A DNA stretch of 44,792 nt from an uncultured Verrucomicrobia subdivision 3 bacterium (GTDB taxonomy: Bacteria; Verrucomicrobiota; Verrucomicrobiia; Limisphaerales; UBA11358). Below are positions 15,135-25,771 of this stretch, piece by piece; positions within the stretch are counted from its first letter, which is position 1; each line of letters starts with the position of its first letter. The DNA lies in NCBI GenBank assembly GCA_903842235.1, contig CAIMLG010000146.1:1-44792 (forward strand), given 5' to 3'. Under the pieces are notes generated by a model that was given only the letters and a program-made list of their open reading frames with translations, ran no database searches and was not told the origin of the DNA. The position numbers were made by a program, and so were the translations under genes.

Positions 15135-16598
15135 ATGTCTTCCATCCGATTTCTTCCCTGGTTCGCTATGCTTTTCCTGCCGCTGGGTTTGCGGGGCGAA
15201 AGTGCGAATGACGCGTTGATCCGAGCCACAGCGGCCGTGGTGGCGGCCACGCCGCGGGCGCAGGCGGACCCCACGCACCCGCAGTTTCACGTCGCCTCCC
15301 CGGCCCAGTGGATGAATGACCCGAACGGCCCGATTTTTTTCAAGGGTTATTATCATCTGTTCTACCAGCTCACGCCCGACAGCGACCGGAGCGGTATCAA
15401 GTATTGGGGCCATGTGCGCAGCCGTGACCTGGCGCAGTGGGAGCAGCTGCCCCTCGCCCTCGCGCCCTCCCAGGATCTGGGCGAGGAATCCATCTGGTCG
15501 GGCTGCTGCACGGTCAACGGCGCGGGCCAGCCGATGATTTTCTACACGAGTATTGCGCCGGGGAAGTCGGCGTTCGACCACGCGGAACAATGGGCGGCGA
15601 TCAGCGATGACGATTTGATTCACTGGCAAAAGCTGCCGGCCAACCCGGTGTTGTCCGAGGCACTGCACGGCGGCAAAAAAGTTTATGACTGGCGCGATCC
15701 ATTTGTTTTTCAGGACGGCAAAAAAACCTTTCTCGTCGCCGGCGGTCATCTGGCCAAGCCGGGCGAGGCGGCGGTGAATATTTACGAGGCGGAGAACGCC
15801 GCATTGACGCAGTGGCAATATCGCGGCGTGCTGTTCTCGCCGCCCGGCGCGCCCACCGCAGAGTGCCCGAATTTTTTCAAGCTGGGCCAGGAGTGGGTGC
15901 TGTTTGTTTCGCCCTACGGCAAGGTGCAGTATTACCTCGGTAGCTTTGACGCGGCGACGTGCCGCTTCACCACGCGCACCAACGGCCTGCTGGATTACGG
16001 TCCCAATTTCTACGCGCCGAACACGATGCTGGTGCCGGACGGTCGCCGACTGGTGTGGGGGTGGGTGAATGGATTTCCGGACGGGCGCGGCTGGAATGGC
16101 TGCCTGAGCCTGCCGCGTCAATTAAGCCTCCCGCCCGACGGACAACTTCAGCAGACGCCCGCGCCCCAGTTGAAAAAACTGCGCGGCAAAGGGATCGAGC
16201 AGCGGCGGGTGAAGTTGACGGGCGAAGGCGCGGTATTTGCCCTGCCCCCGACCAATATGCTGGAGCTGGCGGCGGTGATTGATTTGCAATCGGCCAAAGC
16301 CGTCGAACTGACGATCCGCAGCGGTTTGGAGGCCAACGCCATCCCGATGAGTTTTGACGGCACGCAACTGCGCGTGCTCGACGCCGTCGCCCCCTTGTCC
16401 CTGCCGCCCGGCGGGAAGGAATTAAACCTGCGGATTTTTATCGACCGTTCCGTGCTGGAGGTGTTTGCCAATGATCAGGTTTGCATCACCAAAACCATCC
16501 AGCCACTGGCGGTTGGCGCATCGCTAAACATCCGTGCCAACGGCGGTTCCGCCGAGGCAAGAACCGTTACCGCCTGGCCATTGAAAGGAATCTGGTAA
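15135..16598 (+). CDS. Secreted GH32 fructan hydrolase (levanase/invertase type)
   Basis: A 487-residue exported glycoside hydrolase of family 32, acting on beta-fructosides such as sucrose, levan or inulin. A signal peptide (MSSIRFLPWFAMLFLPLGLRG) is followed by the five-bladed propeller. Catalytic residues are all visible: nucleophile Asp62 in WMNDPNG, transition-state stabiliser Asp188 in WRDP, acid/base Glu243 in AECP. A C-terminal beta-sandwich with the family ending IFIDRSVLEVFAND is present. No transporter or fructokinase gene lies beside it, though the PfkB gene 4 kb away could serve. Confidence 0.93.
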   Translation: MSSIRFLPWFAMLFLPLGLRGESANDALIRATAAVVAATPRAQADPTHPQFHVASPAQWMNDPNGPIFFKGYYHLFYQLTPDSDRSGIKYWGHVRSRDLAQWEQLPLALAPSQDLGEESIWSGCCTVNGAGQPMIFYTSIAPGKSAFDHAEQWAAISDDDLIHWQKLPANPVLSEALHGGKKVYDWRDPFVFQDGKKTFLVAGGHLAKPGEAAVNIYEAENAALTQWQYRGVLFSPPGAPTAECPNFFKLGQEWVLFVSPYGKVQYYLGSFDAATCRFTTRTNGLLDYGPNFYAPNTMLVPDGRRLVWGWVNGFPDGRGWNGCLSLPRQLSLPPDGQLQQTPAPQLKKLRGKGIEQRRVKLTGEGAVFALPPTNMLELAAVIDLQSAKAVELTIRSGLEANAIPMSFDGTQLRVLDAVAPLSLPPGGKELNLRIFIDRSVLEVFANDQVCITKTIQPLAVGASLNIRANGGSAEARTVTAWPLKGIW

Positions 16599-16703
16599 GG
16601 TGCGCCAGCCCTGAGGCGCCGCCGAAATGAGTCAGGGTTAGCGGTCTGTCCGGTGATTTCTGTGTCGCCTGCCGCTGGCGAAGCCGCCACACTTGCGGGC
16701 GAC

Positions 16704-17792
16704 ATGACGTCCGCTGCTGCTGTTTCCACCGCGCCGCGTTCGCTTCGCGACCTCACGTTTGTGGAGCTGGAACGGGAATTCGTCGCGTCCGGATTGTCGC
16801 CGCTCCACGTGCGGAAGCTGTGGCGGGCGGTGCATCGCGATTTGAAAACGGATTTCGCGGGGGAGGATTTTGTTCCGCCGTTGCGGCATTGGCTGGCTGG
16901 AAATCTGGGTGACCGACGGCGCTTCTTCCTCGACGCCCCAACCGAGACCGCCGACCTCGCCAGCACCGACGGGCTTACGCGTAAGTTCCTGCTCCGTCTC
17001 GCGGACGGGCAGGCGATCGAGACGGTGGTGATGGGCTACGCTGGCCGCCAGACGGCTTGCGTGAGCACGCAGGCGGGCTGTGCGATGGGCTGTGTCTTTT
17101 GCGCTACGGGACAGATGGGTTTTGTGCGGCATCTGCTGCCCGGCGAAATCGTCGCACAAGTCCGCCAGGCGCAGCTCGCGCTGCGTGCCGCTGGGCACAA
17201 AAGCTTGCGCAATCTGGTGCTCATGGGCATGGGTGAGCCGCTGCATAATTACGATGCAGTGATGACGGCGCTGGAAATCATCAGCGACCGGGGCGGGCTG
17301 AACATCGGGCCGGGCCGCATTACCCTGAGCACTGTGGGCGTGGTGCCCGGCATTTTGCGGCTCGCAGCGGAGCGGCGTCCGTATCATCTGGCCATCAGCC
17401 TGCATGGCGCGACTGAGGCCGAGCGTTCCGCCTTGGTGCCGGTCAGCCAGCGGTGGCCGCTGGCTGAATTGATGGCGGCCTGCCGCACTTACTTTGCCCA
17501 AACCCAACGCCGCATTTTCTTTGAGTGGACGCTGATTGCCGGAACCAATGATTCTCCGGCCCAGGCCGAACGGCTGGCCCGGTTGCTCGCCGGGCTGGAC
17601 GCGCACGTGAATCTGATTCCCCTCAATCCCACCAACGGTTATGCGGGCAGCGCCCCGCTTTCCGGCGCGGCGAAGCAGTTTAAGCAGGTGCTGGAAGCGG
17701 CGGGCATTCCCAGCACGATCCGCCAGCGGCGGGGGATCGATGTCGCCGCCGGGTGCGGCCAATTACGGGCGGAGAAAACACTGGCTCGCTGA
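16704..17792 (+). CDS. rlmN: 23S rRNA (adenine-C2)-methyltransferase RlmN
   Basis: A 362-residue radical SAM enzyme that methylates A2503 of 23S rRNA and A37 of some tRNAs. The cluster motif is GCAMGCVFC with Cys126, Cys130 and Cys133; the methyl-carrying Cys351 lies in AAGCGQL near the end, and Cys119 (QTACVSTQ) is also in place. GMGEPLHNYD and LHGATEAERSALVPV are further family motifs. I chose the ATG at 16704; a GTG at 16653 would add 17 residues. It precedes an Old Yellow Enzyme gene by 46 bases on the same strand. Confidence 0.95.
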   Translation: MTSAAAVSTAPRSLRDLTFVELEREFVASGLSPLHVRKLWRAVHRDLKTDFAGEDFVPPLRHWLAGNLGDRRRFFLDAPTETADLASTDGLTRKFLLRLADGQAIETVVMGYAGRQTACVSTQAGCAMGCVFCATGQMGFVRHLLPGEIVAQVRQAQLALRAAGHKSLRNLVLMGMGEPLHNYDAVMTALEIISDRGGLNIGPGRITLSTVGVVPGILRLAAERRPYHLAISLHGATEAERSALVPVSQRWPLAELMAACRTYFAQTQRRIFFEWTLIAGTNDSPAQAERLARLLAGLDAHVNLIPLNPTNGYAGSAPLSGAAKQFKQVLEAAGIPSTIRQRRGIDVAAGCGQLRAEKTLAR

Positions 17793-17838
17793 GACGGTCG
17801 CTTGCGCTTTTTTTGCTTGGGCCTATTTTGTCCGCGCT

Positions 17839-18918
17839 ATGGAAAATACTTTGTCGCCCCATTTGTTCTCACCGTTCACCGTCCGTTCCGTGACGTTGCG
17901 CAACCGCATCGGCATGTCGCCCATGTGCCAATACTCGGCCACGGACGGCTTCGCGAACGACTGGCATTTTGTGCACTACGGCGCGCGGGCGGTTGGCGGC
18001 GCGGGGTTGATCATTGTGGAGGCCACGGGCGTGGCACCGGAAGGCCGCATCACGCCGGGCTGCCTCGGCTTATGGTCGGACCAGCACATCGAGCCGCTGG
18101 CGCGCATCGCGAAGTTTGTAAAGGAGCGCGGCGCGGTAGCCGGCATCCAGATAGCCCACGCAGGCCGCAAGGCATCGGCGGATTTGCCATGGCAGGGCGG
18201 CGCGCATTTATCGGAAGCGCAGGGTGGTTGGCCGACGATTGCGCCCGGCGCGCTTCCGTTCGGCGATCCGCTGACCAAAGTTCCGCGGGCGATGACGGCG
18301 GCGGACATCCTCCGCGTGCAGAATGATTTTGTGGCGACGGCGAAGCGTGCCTTGACGGCGGGCTTTAACTGGTTGGAATTGCACGCGGCGCACGGCTATC
18401 TGTTTAATTCCTTTCTTTCGCCGCTCACGAATCAGCGCACGGATAACTACGGCGGCAGCTTTGCAAATCGTACGCGCCTGTTGCTCGACACGACGCGCGC
18501 CGTGCGCCAAGTCTGGCCGGACCAACTGCCACTGGCGGTGCGGATTTCGGCGATTGATTGGAAAGCGGGCGGATGGCAGATCGAGGACAGCATCGCGCTG
18601 GTAAAATTGCTGAAGGCCGAGGGTGTGGATTTGATTGATACGAGTTCGGGCGGGCTGGTTCCGGACGCGAAAATTGAGGTAAAGCCCGGCTATCAGGTGC
18701 CGTTCGCCGAGCAGATCCGGCACGGCGCCAACCTGGCGACCGCGGCGGTGGGTTTTATTACGGATGCAAAGCCGGCGGATGAAATTATTCGCAGCGGCCA
18801 GGCGGACATGGTGCTGCTCGCGCGGCAGCTGCTGGCGAATCCCTATTGGCCGGCGCACGCGGCGAAAGCCTTGGGGCAAAAAATCACGCCCCCGAATCAA
18901 TACTTGCGGGCCTGGTGA
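17839..18918 (+). CDS. Old Yellow Enzyme family NAD(P)H:flavin oxidoreductase (YqjM-like)
   Basis: A 359-residue FMN-dependent ene-reductase barrel. The start MENTLSPHLFSPFTVRSVTL is the family's N-terminus. Thermophilic-like/YqjM subclass markers are visible: Cys30 and Tyr32 in SPMCQYSA, the substrate-binding pair His182 and His185 in LHAAHGY, and the C-terminal FMN-phosphate region. It probably reduces activated double bonds of electrophilic compounds, giving a detoxification role. It follows rlmN closely and may share its transcript. Confidence 0.92.
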   Translation: MENTLSPHLFSPFTVRSVTLRNRIGMSPMCQYSATDGFANDWHFVHYGARAVGGAGLIIVEATGVAPEGRITPGCLGLWSDQHIEPLARIAKFVKERGAVAGIQIAHAGRKASADLPWQGGAHLSEAQGGWPTIAPGALPFGDPLTKVPRAMTAADILRVQNDFVATAKRALTAGFNWLELHAAHGYLFNSFLSPLTNQRTDNYGGSFANRTRLLLDTTRAVRQVWPDQLPLAVRISAIDWKAGGWQIEDSIALVKLLKAEGVDLIDTSSGGLVPDAKIEVKPGYQVPFAEQIRHGANLATAAVGFITDAKPADEIIRSGQADMVLLARQLLANPYWPAHAAKALGQKITPPNQYLRAW

Positions 18919-18979
18919 TCCCCTCGTCTGCGGCAGTTAAACATTGTTCGGGCCCGAGGTGGTCGCGTATCTTCACCGC

Positions 18980-19425
18980 ATGAAATATAGGTTTATGGTT
19001 CTGGCGCTGGGCATGATCGTCGGGGGTGCGGGTTTTGGCTGTCATCCCGCTCCACCGGTGGAACCGGACGTCCCGAAAATTTCTCCACCCGCCCCCGTGA
19101 CCAATGCCTCGCCCGTGGCCGTCGCCCCGGTGGCCAATGGGAGCGTCCCGACGGCGGCTATATCCTGCAATTTCGCGGGGTGGATGCGGCGGGAAAGTTG
19201 GATGCGGCCTATTTCAATCCTTCACCCATAAACGTGGCCCAGGCCCAGGCTTCCAAGGGAGATGGCCAACTGAAAGTTTTTGTAGAGCTGCGCGATGTGA
19301 ATTATCCCGGTTGCACTTATAATCTGACTTACGATGCCGCCACTGATCAATTGACCGGAAAATATTATCAGGCGGTGGTGCAGGAAACGTATGATATTGC
19401 GTTCGCGCGGGTGAAGGTCAATTGA
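18980..19425 (+). pseudogene. Frameshifted lipoprotein gene
   Basis: The first frame starts at 18980 with a lipoprotein signal (MKYRFMVLALGMIVGGAGFGC) and a Pro/Val/Ala-rich linker. Near 19137 the apparent protein switches to the +1-shifted frame, which reads WERPDGGYILQFRGVDAAGK and continues to 19425 as a coherent domain with ELRDVNYPGCTYNLTYD. Neither piece alone makes sense: the first frame ends in nonsense at 19231, the second has only a GTG start at 19180. One base lost or gained around 19132-19140 explains it. Either a true pseudogene, a recent mutation or a sequence error; no programmed slippage site is evident. Confidence 0.7.
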
Positions 19426-19483
19426 CCGGTGTTAGCCGGTCGTTTGCCGGACGGTAATTTCAGGCGGCGGGCTCTTTTGCTCG

Positions 19484-19516
19484 CGCCACCCTGCCGGGCG
19501 CTTTAACAGGGTGGCG
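19484..19516. repeat. Perfect hairpin between convergent genes
   Basis: CGCCACCCTG (19484-19493) and CAGGGTGGCG (19507-19516) are exact reverse complements around a 13-base loop. It lies between two genes that face each other and may help end both transcripts, although no U-tract follows on either side. Confidence 0.5.
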
Positions 19517-19536
19517 GTGCTCCCGTGGTTAAATCA

Positions 19537-20316
19537 TTATTTCCCGAACAGGCCGCCGATGCTCTTGCCGATTTTGTTGGCGCCTGCGCCCACGGTCTTA
19601 CCGACATCTTTAGCGGCGTCAGTGGCGCCTTTGCCGAGGTCGGTCACGGCGCTGCCCACGGCCTTGATGGTGGCGGCGGTTATCTGGCCCAGCACTTCCT
19701 TGGTCAAGGCTGCCGGCGTGATGCCTTCGGGTCCAGCGCCCAAACCTGAAAGGTGGATCGGCGGCAGCGGCAAGGTCATTTCCTTGCCCCCCATGCCGGT
19801 GAGGCTGACGTGAACTTTGGCTCCGGTGATCAGGAAATCGTCCACTTGCAGTTTCTTGGCCGGTTTCGTGGTGCCGGTTTCGGCCGGCGCATTGGTGGCG
19901 GATTTGCTGCCGGCGGCAATGGCATTCACGTTATCCATCAGTTTTTTAAGATTGTTGGCGCCGAAGGGACTGCCTTCAAAAGTGATTTCCGCATCGCGCA
20001 CTTCGACCGCGCGGATGATCACCTTGTCCGCCAGCACGGACCGGGGGGCGACGCTCACGGCCGCTTTGCCCACGCTGATGGCTTGGGCCGTCTTGAAGCC
20101 TTCGGGGTTGCCGAGCACCAGACCTTTGATGCCTGCCGAGCCGCCCAGCAGCGAGACGCTGACGGAATCCACCTTGAGTGAGGTCTGGGTGATCTTGGGG
20201 CCGACCGTTTCCATGCCGGCCTTGATGATGTTGCCGAGGAACAAACCCACCACGATGACGCCAATAATGACGAGCACGAGGAGGCCAATGCTGACGCGGA
20301 TTAGAATTTTCTTCAT
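19537..20316 (-). CDS. AsmA-like inner-membrane protein
   Basis: A 259-residue protein with one N-terminal membrane segment (IRVSIGLLVLVIIGVIVVGLFL) and a periplasmic part. The early segment SVSVSLLGGSAGIKGLVLGN, followed by NPEGF, resembles the start of AsmA/DUF748-type repeats, which form long hydrophobic grooves in large family members; this one is far shorter. Residues 130-150 are a Lys/Ala/Thr-rich linker. The C-terminal 60 residues (TDLGKGATDAAKDVGKTVGA and after) look like an amphipathic helical repeat, similar to membrane-lying apolipoprotein-like helices. Role unknown; possibly envelope lipid homeostasis. Confidence 0.7.
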   Translation of the reverse strand: MKKILIRVSIGLLVLVIIGVIVVGLFLGNIIKAGMETVGPKITQTSLKVDSVSVSLLGGSAGIKGLVLGNPEGFKTAQAISVGKAAVSVAPRSVLADKVIIRAVEVRDAEITFEGSPFGANNLKKLMDNVNAIAAGSKSATNAPAETGTTKPAKKLQVDDFLITGAKVHVSLTGMGGKEMTLPLPPIHLSGLGAGPEGITPAALTKEVLGQITAATIKAVGSAVTDLGKGATDAAKDVGKTVGAGANKIGKSIGGLFGK

Positions 20317-20369
20317 AGCCAGAGCAACCTGCCACCAACCCCGCCCATTGGAAAGTAAATTTCTGACGC

Positions 20370-20756
20370 CTATTTCCCAGTCAGTTCGCGGACGCAGTCG
20401 GTCATTTCATGAATCTGGTAGGGCTTGTTCAGAAACCGATCCGGTTTTACGGGGGCATCCGAAAAGACGTGTTCATCCACCGTGCCGCTGATGAGCACCA
20501 TTTTTTGCTGGGGATTCAGGCGGCGGCATTCGCGGATTAAATCCATGCCGGTCATGCGCCCCATCGCATAATCGGTGATAACCACATCCGGTCGATCAAT
20601 GGAAAACGCTTTTAAGGCCAGTTCGGGATCGCGAAAAGTGCGCACCGTCCAACCCGCACTGGTTAGGATGGCTTCCGCCAGATCGAGCAACATGGGCTCG
20701 TCATCCACCACAAACACATTAGTTTTGGTCGAGGCATGGGTTGGGGATATGTTCAT
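20370..20756 (-). CDS. Receiver-only response regulator
   Basis: A 128-residue protein consisting of a single receiver domain, with no output domain. Acidic pocket residues at VVDDEP (Asp18-Glu20), phosphoacceptor Asp62 in ITDYAMG, a Ser at LISGT and Lys111 in NKPYQ are all in place. I prefer the ATG at 20756 (MNISPTHAST). It is divergently placed from the DUF4912 gene; no kinase gene is adjacent, so its partner is unknown. Such regulators usually work by phosphotransfer or protein interaction. Confidence 0.88.
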   Translation of the reverse strand: MNISPTHASTKTNVFVVDDEPMLLDLAEAILTSAGWTVRTFRDPELALKAFSIDRPDVVITDYAMGRMTGMDLIRECRRLNPQQKMVLISGTVDEHVFSDAPVKPDRFLNKPYQIHEMTDCVRELTGK

Positions 20757-20922
20757 GCGCTTGGTGGCGAAAAGCTTCGGCCCTTTATATATCATTCGTC
20801 GACCTTTGGCGGCAAGCGGGAATCACGGGCGGGGAAGAGCAAAAAATACGTTGCATCCGGGCCGTCAGGGATTAGAATTTATCTCCGGCGATAAATCCCT
20901 TCGCCAAAGAGGAATTGCTGTC

Positions 20923-22389
20923 ATGAAAAAGAAACCAGCGCCCATCCCCGAAACCCCAAAAACTGCCGCCCAAGCCAGCCGCGTGAAAAAAACAAAAACT
21001 GATGCAAAGGTGGCGCCTGCACCTGCCAGAAGCGCAACTGTTGGCAGCGCAAAGCGGGTGCGTGCCCCGCGCCCGCCGCTGCTGGATTCCGCCCTCGCCG
21101 CCGCCAGGAAATTTCTCAAGCCCCGGGCGGGTGCCCAGGCCGCGCCAGCTGCCAAACCGGTCGCGGCTGCTGTGCCCGTTGCGCGGCCGGCTGCCAGCCG
21201 GAAAAAAAAGCTCGAAGTGCCGCCCATTTTGCTGGAGGGCGATGCGCCGTCTGTGTCGCCGGTCGGTGGCCCCGGTGAAAAGTTTTCCCTGGGGGCCACC
21301 CCGCCCGCGCAAAGTTTCTCGGGGGGCGAATTGCCCGAAAGCTACGGGACCAAAAAACTTTTTCTGACCGCCCGCGACCCGCACTGGCTTTACGCCCACT
21401 GGGATCTCACCCGGGCGCAGCAGATCGAACTCAACAGCCAGTCCAGTGATGGCCACTTGGTGCTCCGCATTTTTACCGGCAAAATTCAGGGCCATCCCGC
21501 CCATGAAATCCATGTCCACCCCGAATCCCGCCACTGGTTTGCGCATGTGGAGCAGGCGGGTAATTCCTACGCGGCGGAGCTGGGTTACTACTCCCTGTTT
21601 GGCAAATGGACCCGCGTGGCGGTTTCCAGCGGCACCGTCACGCCCCCGGATGCCGCCTCGGTTGAGAGCGGCGCGGAATTTGCCACCATCCCGTTTGAAT
21701 TTCCGTTTGCCAAATTGATGCAGATCATTGAGGAAGCCGTCCGCGACAACCTGCCGCTGGCTCTGGCCATTGAGGAGTTGCGCCGGCACGGGCATCCGGA
21801 CTTGCCTCGCTTCACGTCCTCGGGTCTCGCCTCGGTCGCGCCCGCCCCGTCGGGTCCCTCCCCCCCGCCCGGTTCGGGCCGCACCTGGACACCGGAACAG
21901 GAGAAGGCGCTCGCCAAGATCATCAACATTGACGAAACCCGGCGCGTCTGGATGGGCTCGCTTGAAATTACCGAACTCATTCGCCGCCGGCTGGAGCAGA
22001 ATGTGACTTCGCCGGTGACGGGTTTTGGTACTTCCAGTCCTGGCCTGGCTTCCAGTCCCACCAGCCCGTTCGGCGGAGGGGGCGAAGCGGCGGCCAAAGG
22101 ATTTTGGTTCAACGTCAACGCCGAATTAATCATCTATGGGGCGACCGAGCCGAAGGCGAAGGTCACGCTCGGCGGTCATGAAATTAAACTGCGTTCCGAC
22201 GGGACCTTTAGTTTCCGCTTTGCGCTGCCGGATGGAAAATATGATTTGCCGGCCGTGGCGGTTTCTGCCGATGGCACCGATGGCCGCGCGGCGGAGTTGA
22301 AGTTCAGTCGCGAGACGGAATATCTGGGCGATGTGGGCGCGACGCCGCCGGATCCGGCGCTCCAGCCGCCGCTTCCGGAAAACCTCTGA
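20923..22389 (+). CDS. DUF4912 protein, glycogen-gene neighbour
   Basis: A 488-residue cytoplasmic protein. The ATG at 20923 follows AAAGAGGAATTGCTGTC. Residues 1-105 are Lys/Ala/Pro-rich and basic (disordered tail). From about residue 140 the DUF4912 domain begins with ESYGTKKLFLTARDPHWLYA and HWDLTRAQQIE, then HEIHVHPESRHWFAHVEQAG. A central low-complexity Pro/Ser stretch separates it from a C-terminal beta-sandwich-like part (VNAELIIYGATEPKAKVTLG, GTFSFRFALPDGKY). Function unknown; in other genomes DUF4912 genes lie beside GH57 branching enzymes, as here, suggesting a glucan-binding or glycogen-related role. Confidence 0.87.
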   Translation: MKKKPAPIPETPKTAAQASRVKKTKTDAKVAPAPARSATVGSAKRVRAPRPPLLDSALAAARKFLKPRAGAQAAPAAKPVAAAVPVARPAASRKKKLEVPPILLEGDAPSVSPVGGPGEKFSLGATPPAQSFSGGELPESYGTKKLFLTARDPHWLYAHWDLTRAQQIELNSQSSDGHLVLRIFTGKIQGHPAHEIHVHPESRHWFAHVEQAGNSYAAELGYYSLFGKWTRVAVSSGTVTPPDAASVESGAEFATIPFEFPFAKLMQIIEEAVRDNLPLALAIEELRRHGHPDLPRFTSSGLASVAPAPSGPSPPPGSGRTWTPEQEKALAKIINIDETRRVWMGSLEITELIRRRLEQNVTSPVTGFGTSSPGLASSPTSPFGGGGEAAAKGFWFNVNAELIIYGATEPKAKVTLGGHEIKLRSDGTFSFRFALPDGKYDLPAVAVSADGTDGRAAELKFSRETEYLGDVGATPPDPALQPPLPENL

Positions 22390-22399
22390 CGCCCAGTGT

Positions 22400-22636
22400 A
22401 TGGACGCCCCTGAACGCAAAGCCTTGATGCTGGTCTGGTTGATTGGCGGGTTGCTGGTGGTCATCAGTGTTCTGGAACTGGGGCTTTACTGGGCCGAATG
22501 CGCCTTTGCGAAACCTCCGGTGCCGGCGTCGGTGATTCCCTGCGTGTTAAAATCCATTTCCGCGCTGTTGGGACTGGGTGTTTTCATCAAATCCAAGGCG
22601 CTGGCCGAATGGATTACCCACCAGTTCGACCTCTGA
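22400..22636 (+). CDS. Small two-helix membrane protein
   Basis: A 78-residue protein with two membrane segments: residues 10-31 (LMLVWLIGGLLVVISVLELG) and 42-62 (PASVIPCVLKSISALLGLGV). The ATG at 22400 is ten bases after the DUF4912 stop, and the branching enzyme starts nine bases after its own stop, so the three genes form a tight operon. I recognise no family. It may anchor or organise the glucan-handling proteins, but that is inference from position only. Confidence 0.78.
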   Translation: MDAPERKALMLVWLIGGLLVVISVLELGLYWAECAFAKPPVPASVIPCVLKSISALLGLGVFIKSKALAEWITHQFDL

Positions 22637-22645
22637 TTTCTCGCG

Positions 22646-24271
22646 ATGCAAGGCTATCTTTCCCTCGTCCTCCACGCGCACCTGCCCTTTGTGCGGCATC
22701 CGGAGCATGAAAAATTTCTGGAGGAAAGCTGGCTGTTTGAGGCGGTCACCGAAACCTACCTGCCGCTGCTGCAAATCCTGGACGGCTGGCGCCGAGATCA
22801 AATGGCGGCGCGGCTGACGCTTTCCCTCTCTCCTACGCTCTGTGCCATGTTGCTGGATCCGCTCCTGCGGTCACGGTATGAGCGGCATCTGGCGGGGCTC
22901 ATCGAACTGGCTAAAAAGGAAATTCACCGCACGCACTGGGATCGCTCGTTCCGCGAACTGGCCGCGATGTATCTCGACCGCCTGCTGCGCGCCCAGACCG
23001 TCTGGCAGGCCGCCGGTGGCAATCTGGTGGCCGCCTTCAAACGATTTCAGGACGAGGGTTATCTGGAAATCATCACCACGGCCGCCACCCATGGGTTGCT
23101 GCCTCTCATGACGGGGCATCCCCCCAGCATTCGCGCGCAAATATTGACGGCGCGCGATCACTACCGCAGTTGTTTCGGGCGGGATCCGAGCGGCATCTGG
23201 CTGCCGGAGTGTGCCTATGCGCAGGGCATCGAGGCATTTCTCCAGGAAGCCAACCTCCGCTGGTTCATTCTGGATTCGCACGGCATCCTGCACGCCCACC
23301 CCCGCCCCCGCTTCGGTACGTTCGCCCCGATTTTTACGCCCAACGGCGTGGCGGCGTTCGGGCGCGACTTTGATTCTTCGCGCCAGGTCTGGAGCAAGCA
23401 CGAGGGTTATCCCGGCGATCCGCGCTACCGGGATTTCTACCGCGACGTCGGGTTTGACCTGGATTTCGACTACGTCAAACCGTATTTGCCCTCGCCGGAC
23501 ACCCGCGGTTTTACCGGCCTGAAATATTATCGCATTACCGGCGGGACGGGCGAAAAGCAGATTTACCAGCGCGACCATGCGTTGCACGCCGCCAGCCAGC
23601 ACGCTGGCCATTTTCTGGGTGAACGCATCGCGCAGATTAAACAAATCGCGCCCCTGTTGGATCGTCCGCCTATCATTGTGGCCCCGTATGACGCGGAGTT
23701 ATTCGGTCATTGGTGGTATGAAGGGCCGGAGTTTCTCGACTTTCTGGCGCGTAAAATCTGCAACGAGCAGAAAATCCTTTCGCTCATCACCCCCGGGGAA
23801 TATCTGCAACATCATGCCACCAATCAAATCGCCACCCCGGGCGCTTCCAGTTGGGGTGAGGAAGGTTACTGGCGCGTCTGGCTCAACGAGACGAACGAAT
23901 GGATTTATCCGCACTTGCAGATTGCGCAGGACTGGATGGCGGGTTTGGCGGCGAAGTATTCCGCCCCGCCGGCGCCAGTGGCCCGCCGGCGCGCCGCGCA
24001 CAAATCTGCGGTCAAAATGACGGCGCTTCAGGAGCGGGCGCTCAAGCAGGCGGCCCGGGAATTATTGTTGGCGCAGGCCAGCGACTGGCCGTTTATCCTT
24101 CGCGCCGGCACCAGCCCGGACTATGCCCGCCGGCGCGTGAAGGATCATTTGCTGCGTTTCCTTGCCCTGCACGAACAGCTCACCACCACTCGGGTGGACG
24201 AAAAATGGCTGGCCGAAATCGAATCTCGTGACAACTTGTTTCCGGACGTGAACTGGACCTATTGGAAGTGA
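22646..24271 (+). CDS. GH57 1,4-alpha-glucan branching enzyme
   Basis: A 541-residue GH57 enzyme, the size and layout of family branching enzymes that put alpha-1,6 branches into glycogen. N-terminal motif LHAHLPFVRHPE, nucleophile Glu188 in GIWLPECAY, acid Asp349 in VAPYDAELFGHWWYEGP, and C-terminal helical domain with the family ending (AQASDWPFILRAGTSPDYA, LLRFLALHEQL). A short Ala/Arg/Lys-rich linker near residues 437-455 is unusual. Cotranscribed with the DUF4912 and small membrane genes. A 4-alpha-glucanotransferase is the main alternative but the C-terminal domain favours branching. Confidence 0.92.
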   Translation: MQGYLSLVLHAHLPFVRHPEHEKFLEESWLFEAVTETYLPLLQILDGWRRDQMAARLTLSLSPTLCAMLLDPLLRSRYERHLAGLIELAKKEIHRTHWDRSFRELAAMYLDRLLRAQTVWQAAGGNLVAAFKRFQDEGYLEIITTAATHGLLPLMTGHPPSIRAQILTARDHYRSCFGRDPSGIWLPECAYAQGIEAFLQEANLRWFILDSHGILHAHPRPRFGTFAPIFTPNGVAAFGRDFDSSRQVWSKHEGYPGDPRYRDFYRDVGFDLDFDYVKPYLPSPDTRGFTGLKYYRITGGTGEKQIYQRDHALHAASQHAGHFLGERIAQIKQIAPLLDRPPIIVAPYDAELFGHWWYEGPEFLDFLARKICNEQKILSLITPGEYLQHHATNQIATPGASSWGEEGYWRVWLNETNEWIYPHLQIAQDWMAGLAAKYSAPPAPVARRRAAHKSAVKMTALQERALKQAARELLLAQASDWPFILRAGTSPDYARRRVKDHLLRFLALHEQLTTTRVDEKWLAEIESRDNLFPDVNWTYWK

Positions 24272-24386
24272 GGTCGAGGGTGCGCCGGCCCTCCGCCAGG
24301 CTGGAATCCCTGGTTTTCTTTCCTTGATTTTCGGTCCGTCCGGCGGTTTCATTCTGCAGAAGGAATAATCAACATTATTTAACATC

Positions 24387-25652
<1,266 letters not shown>

Positions 25653-25670
25653 TTTAAGGTGAAACTGCCA

Positions 25671-25701
25671 GCGGCGGTGGCCTGGTGGCCACCGCCGTTT
25701 T
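25671..25701 (+). terminator. Intrinsic terminator after icd
   Basis: GGCGGTGGCC (25673-25682) pairs with GGCCACCGCC (25687-25696) around TGGT, followed by GTTTT. A stable GC stem with a U-run 19 bases after the icd stop. Confidence 0.85.
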
Positions 25702-25771
25702 GCTTGGAAAGTGGAATAATCCTTGTATCGAAAAATAAATTACGACAAAGTTTCGCGTCTATTCTATTGCC

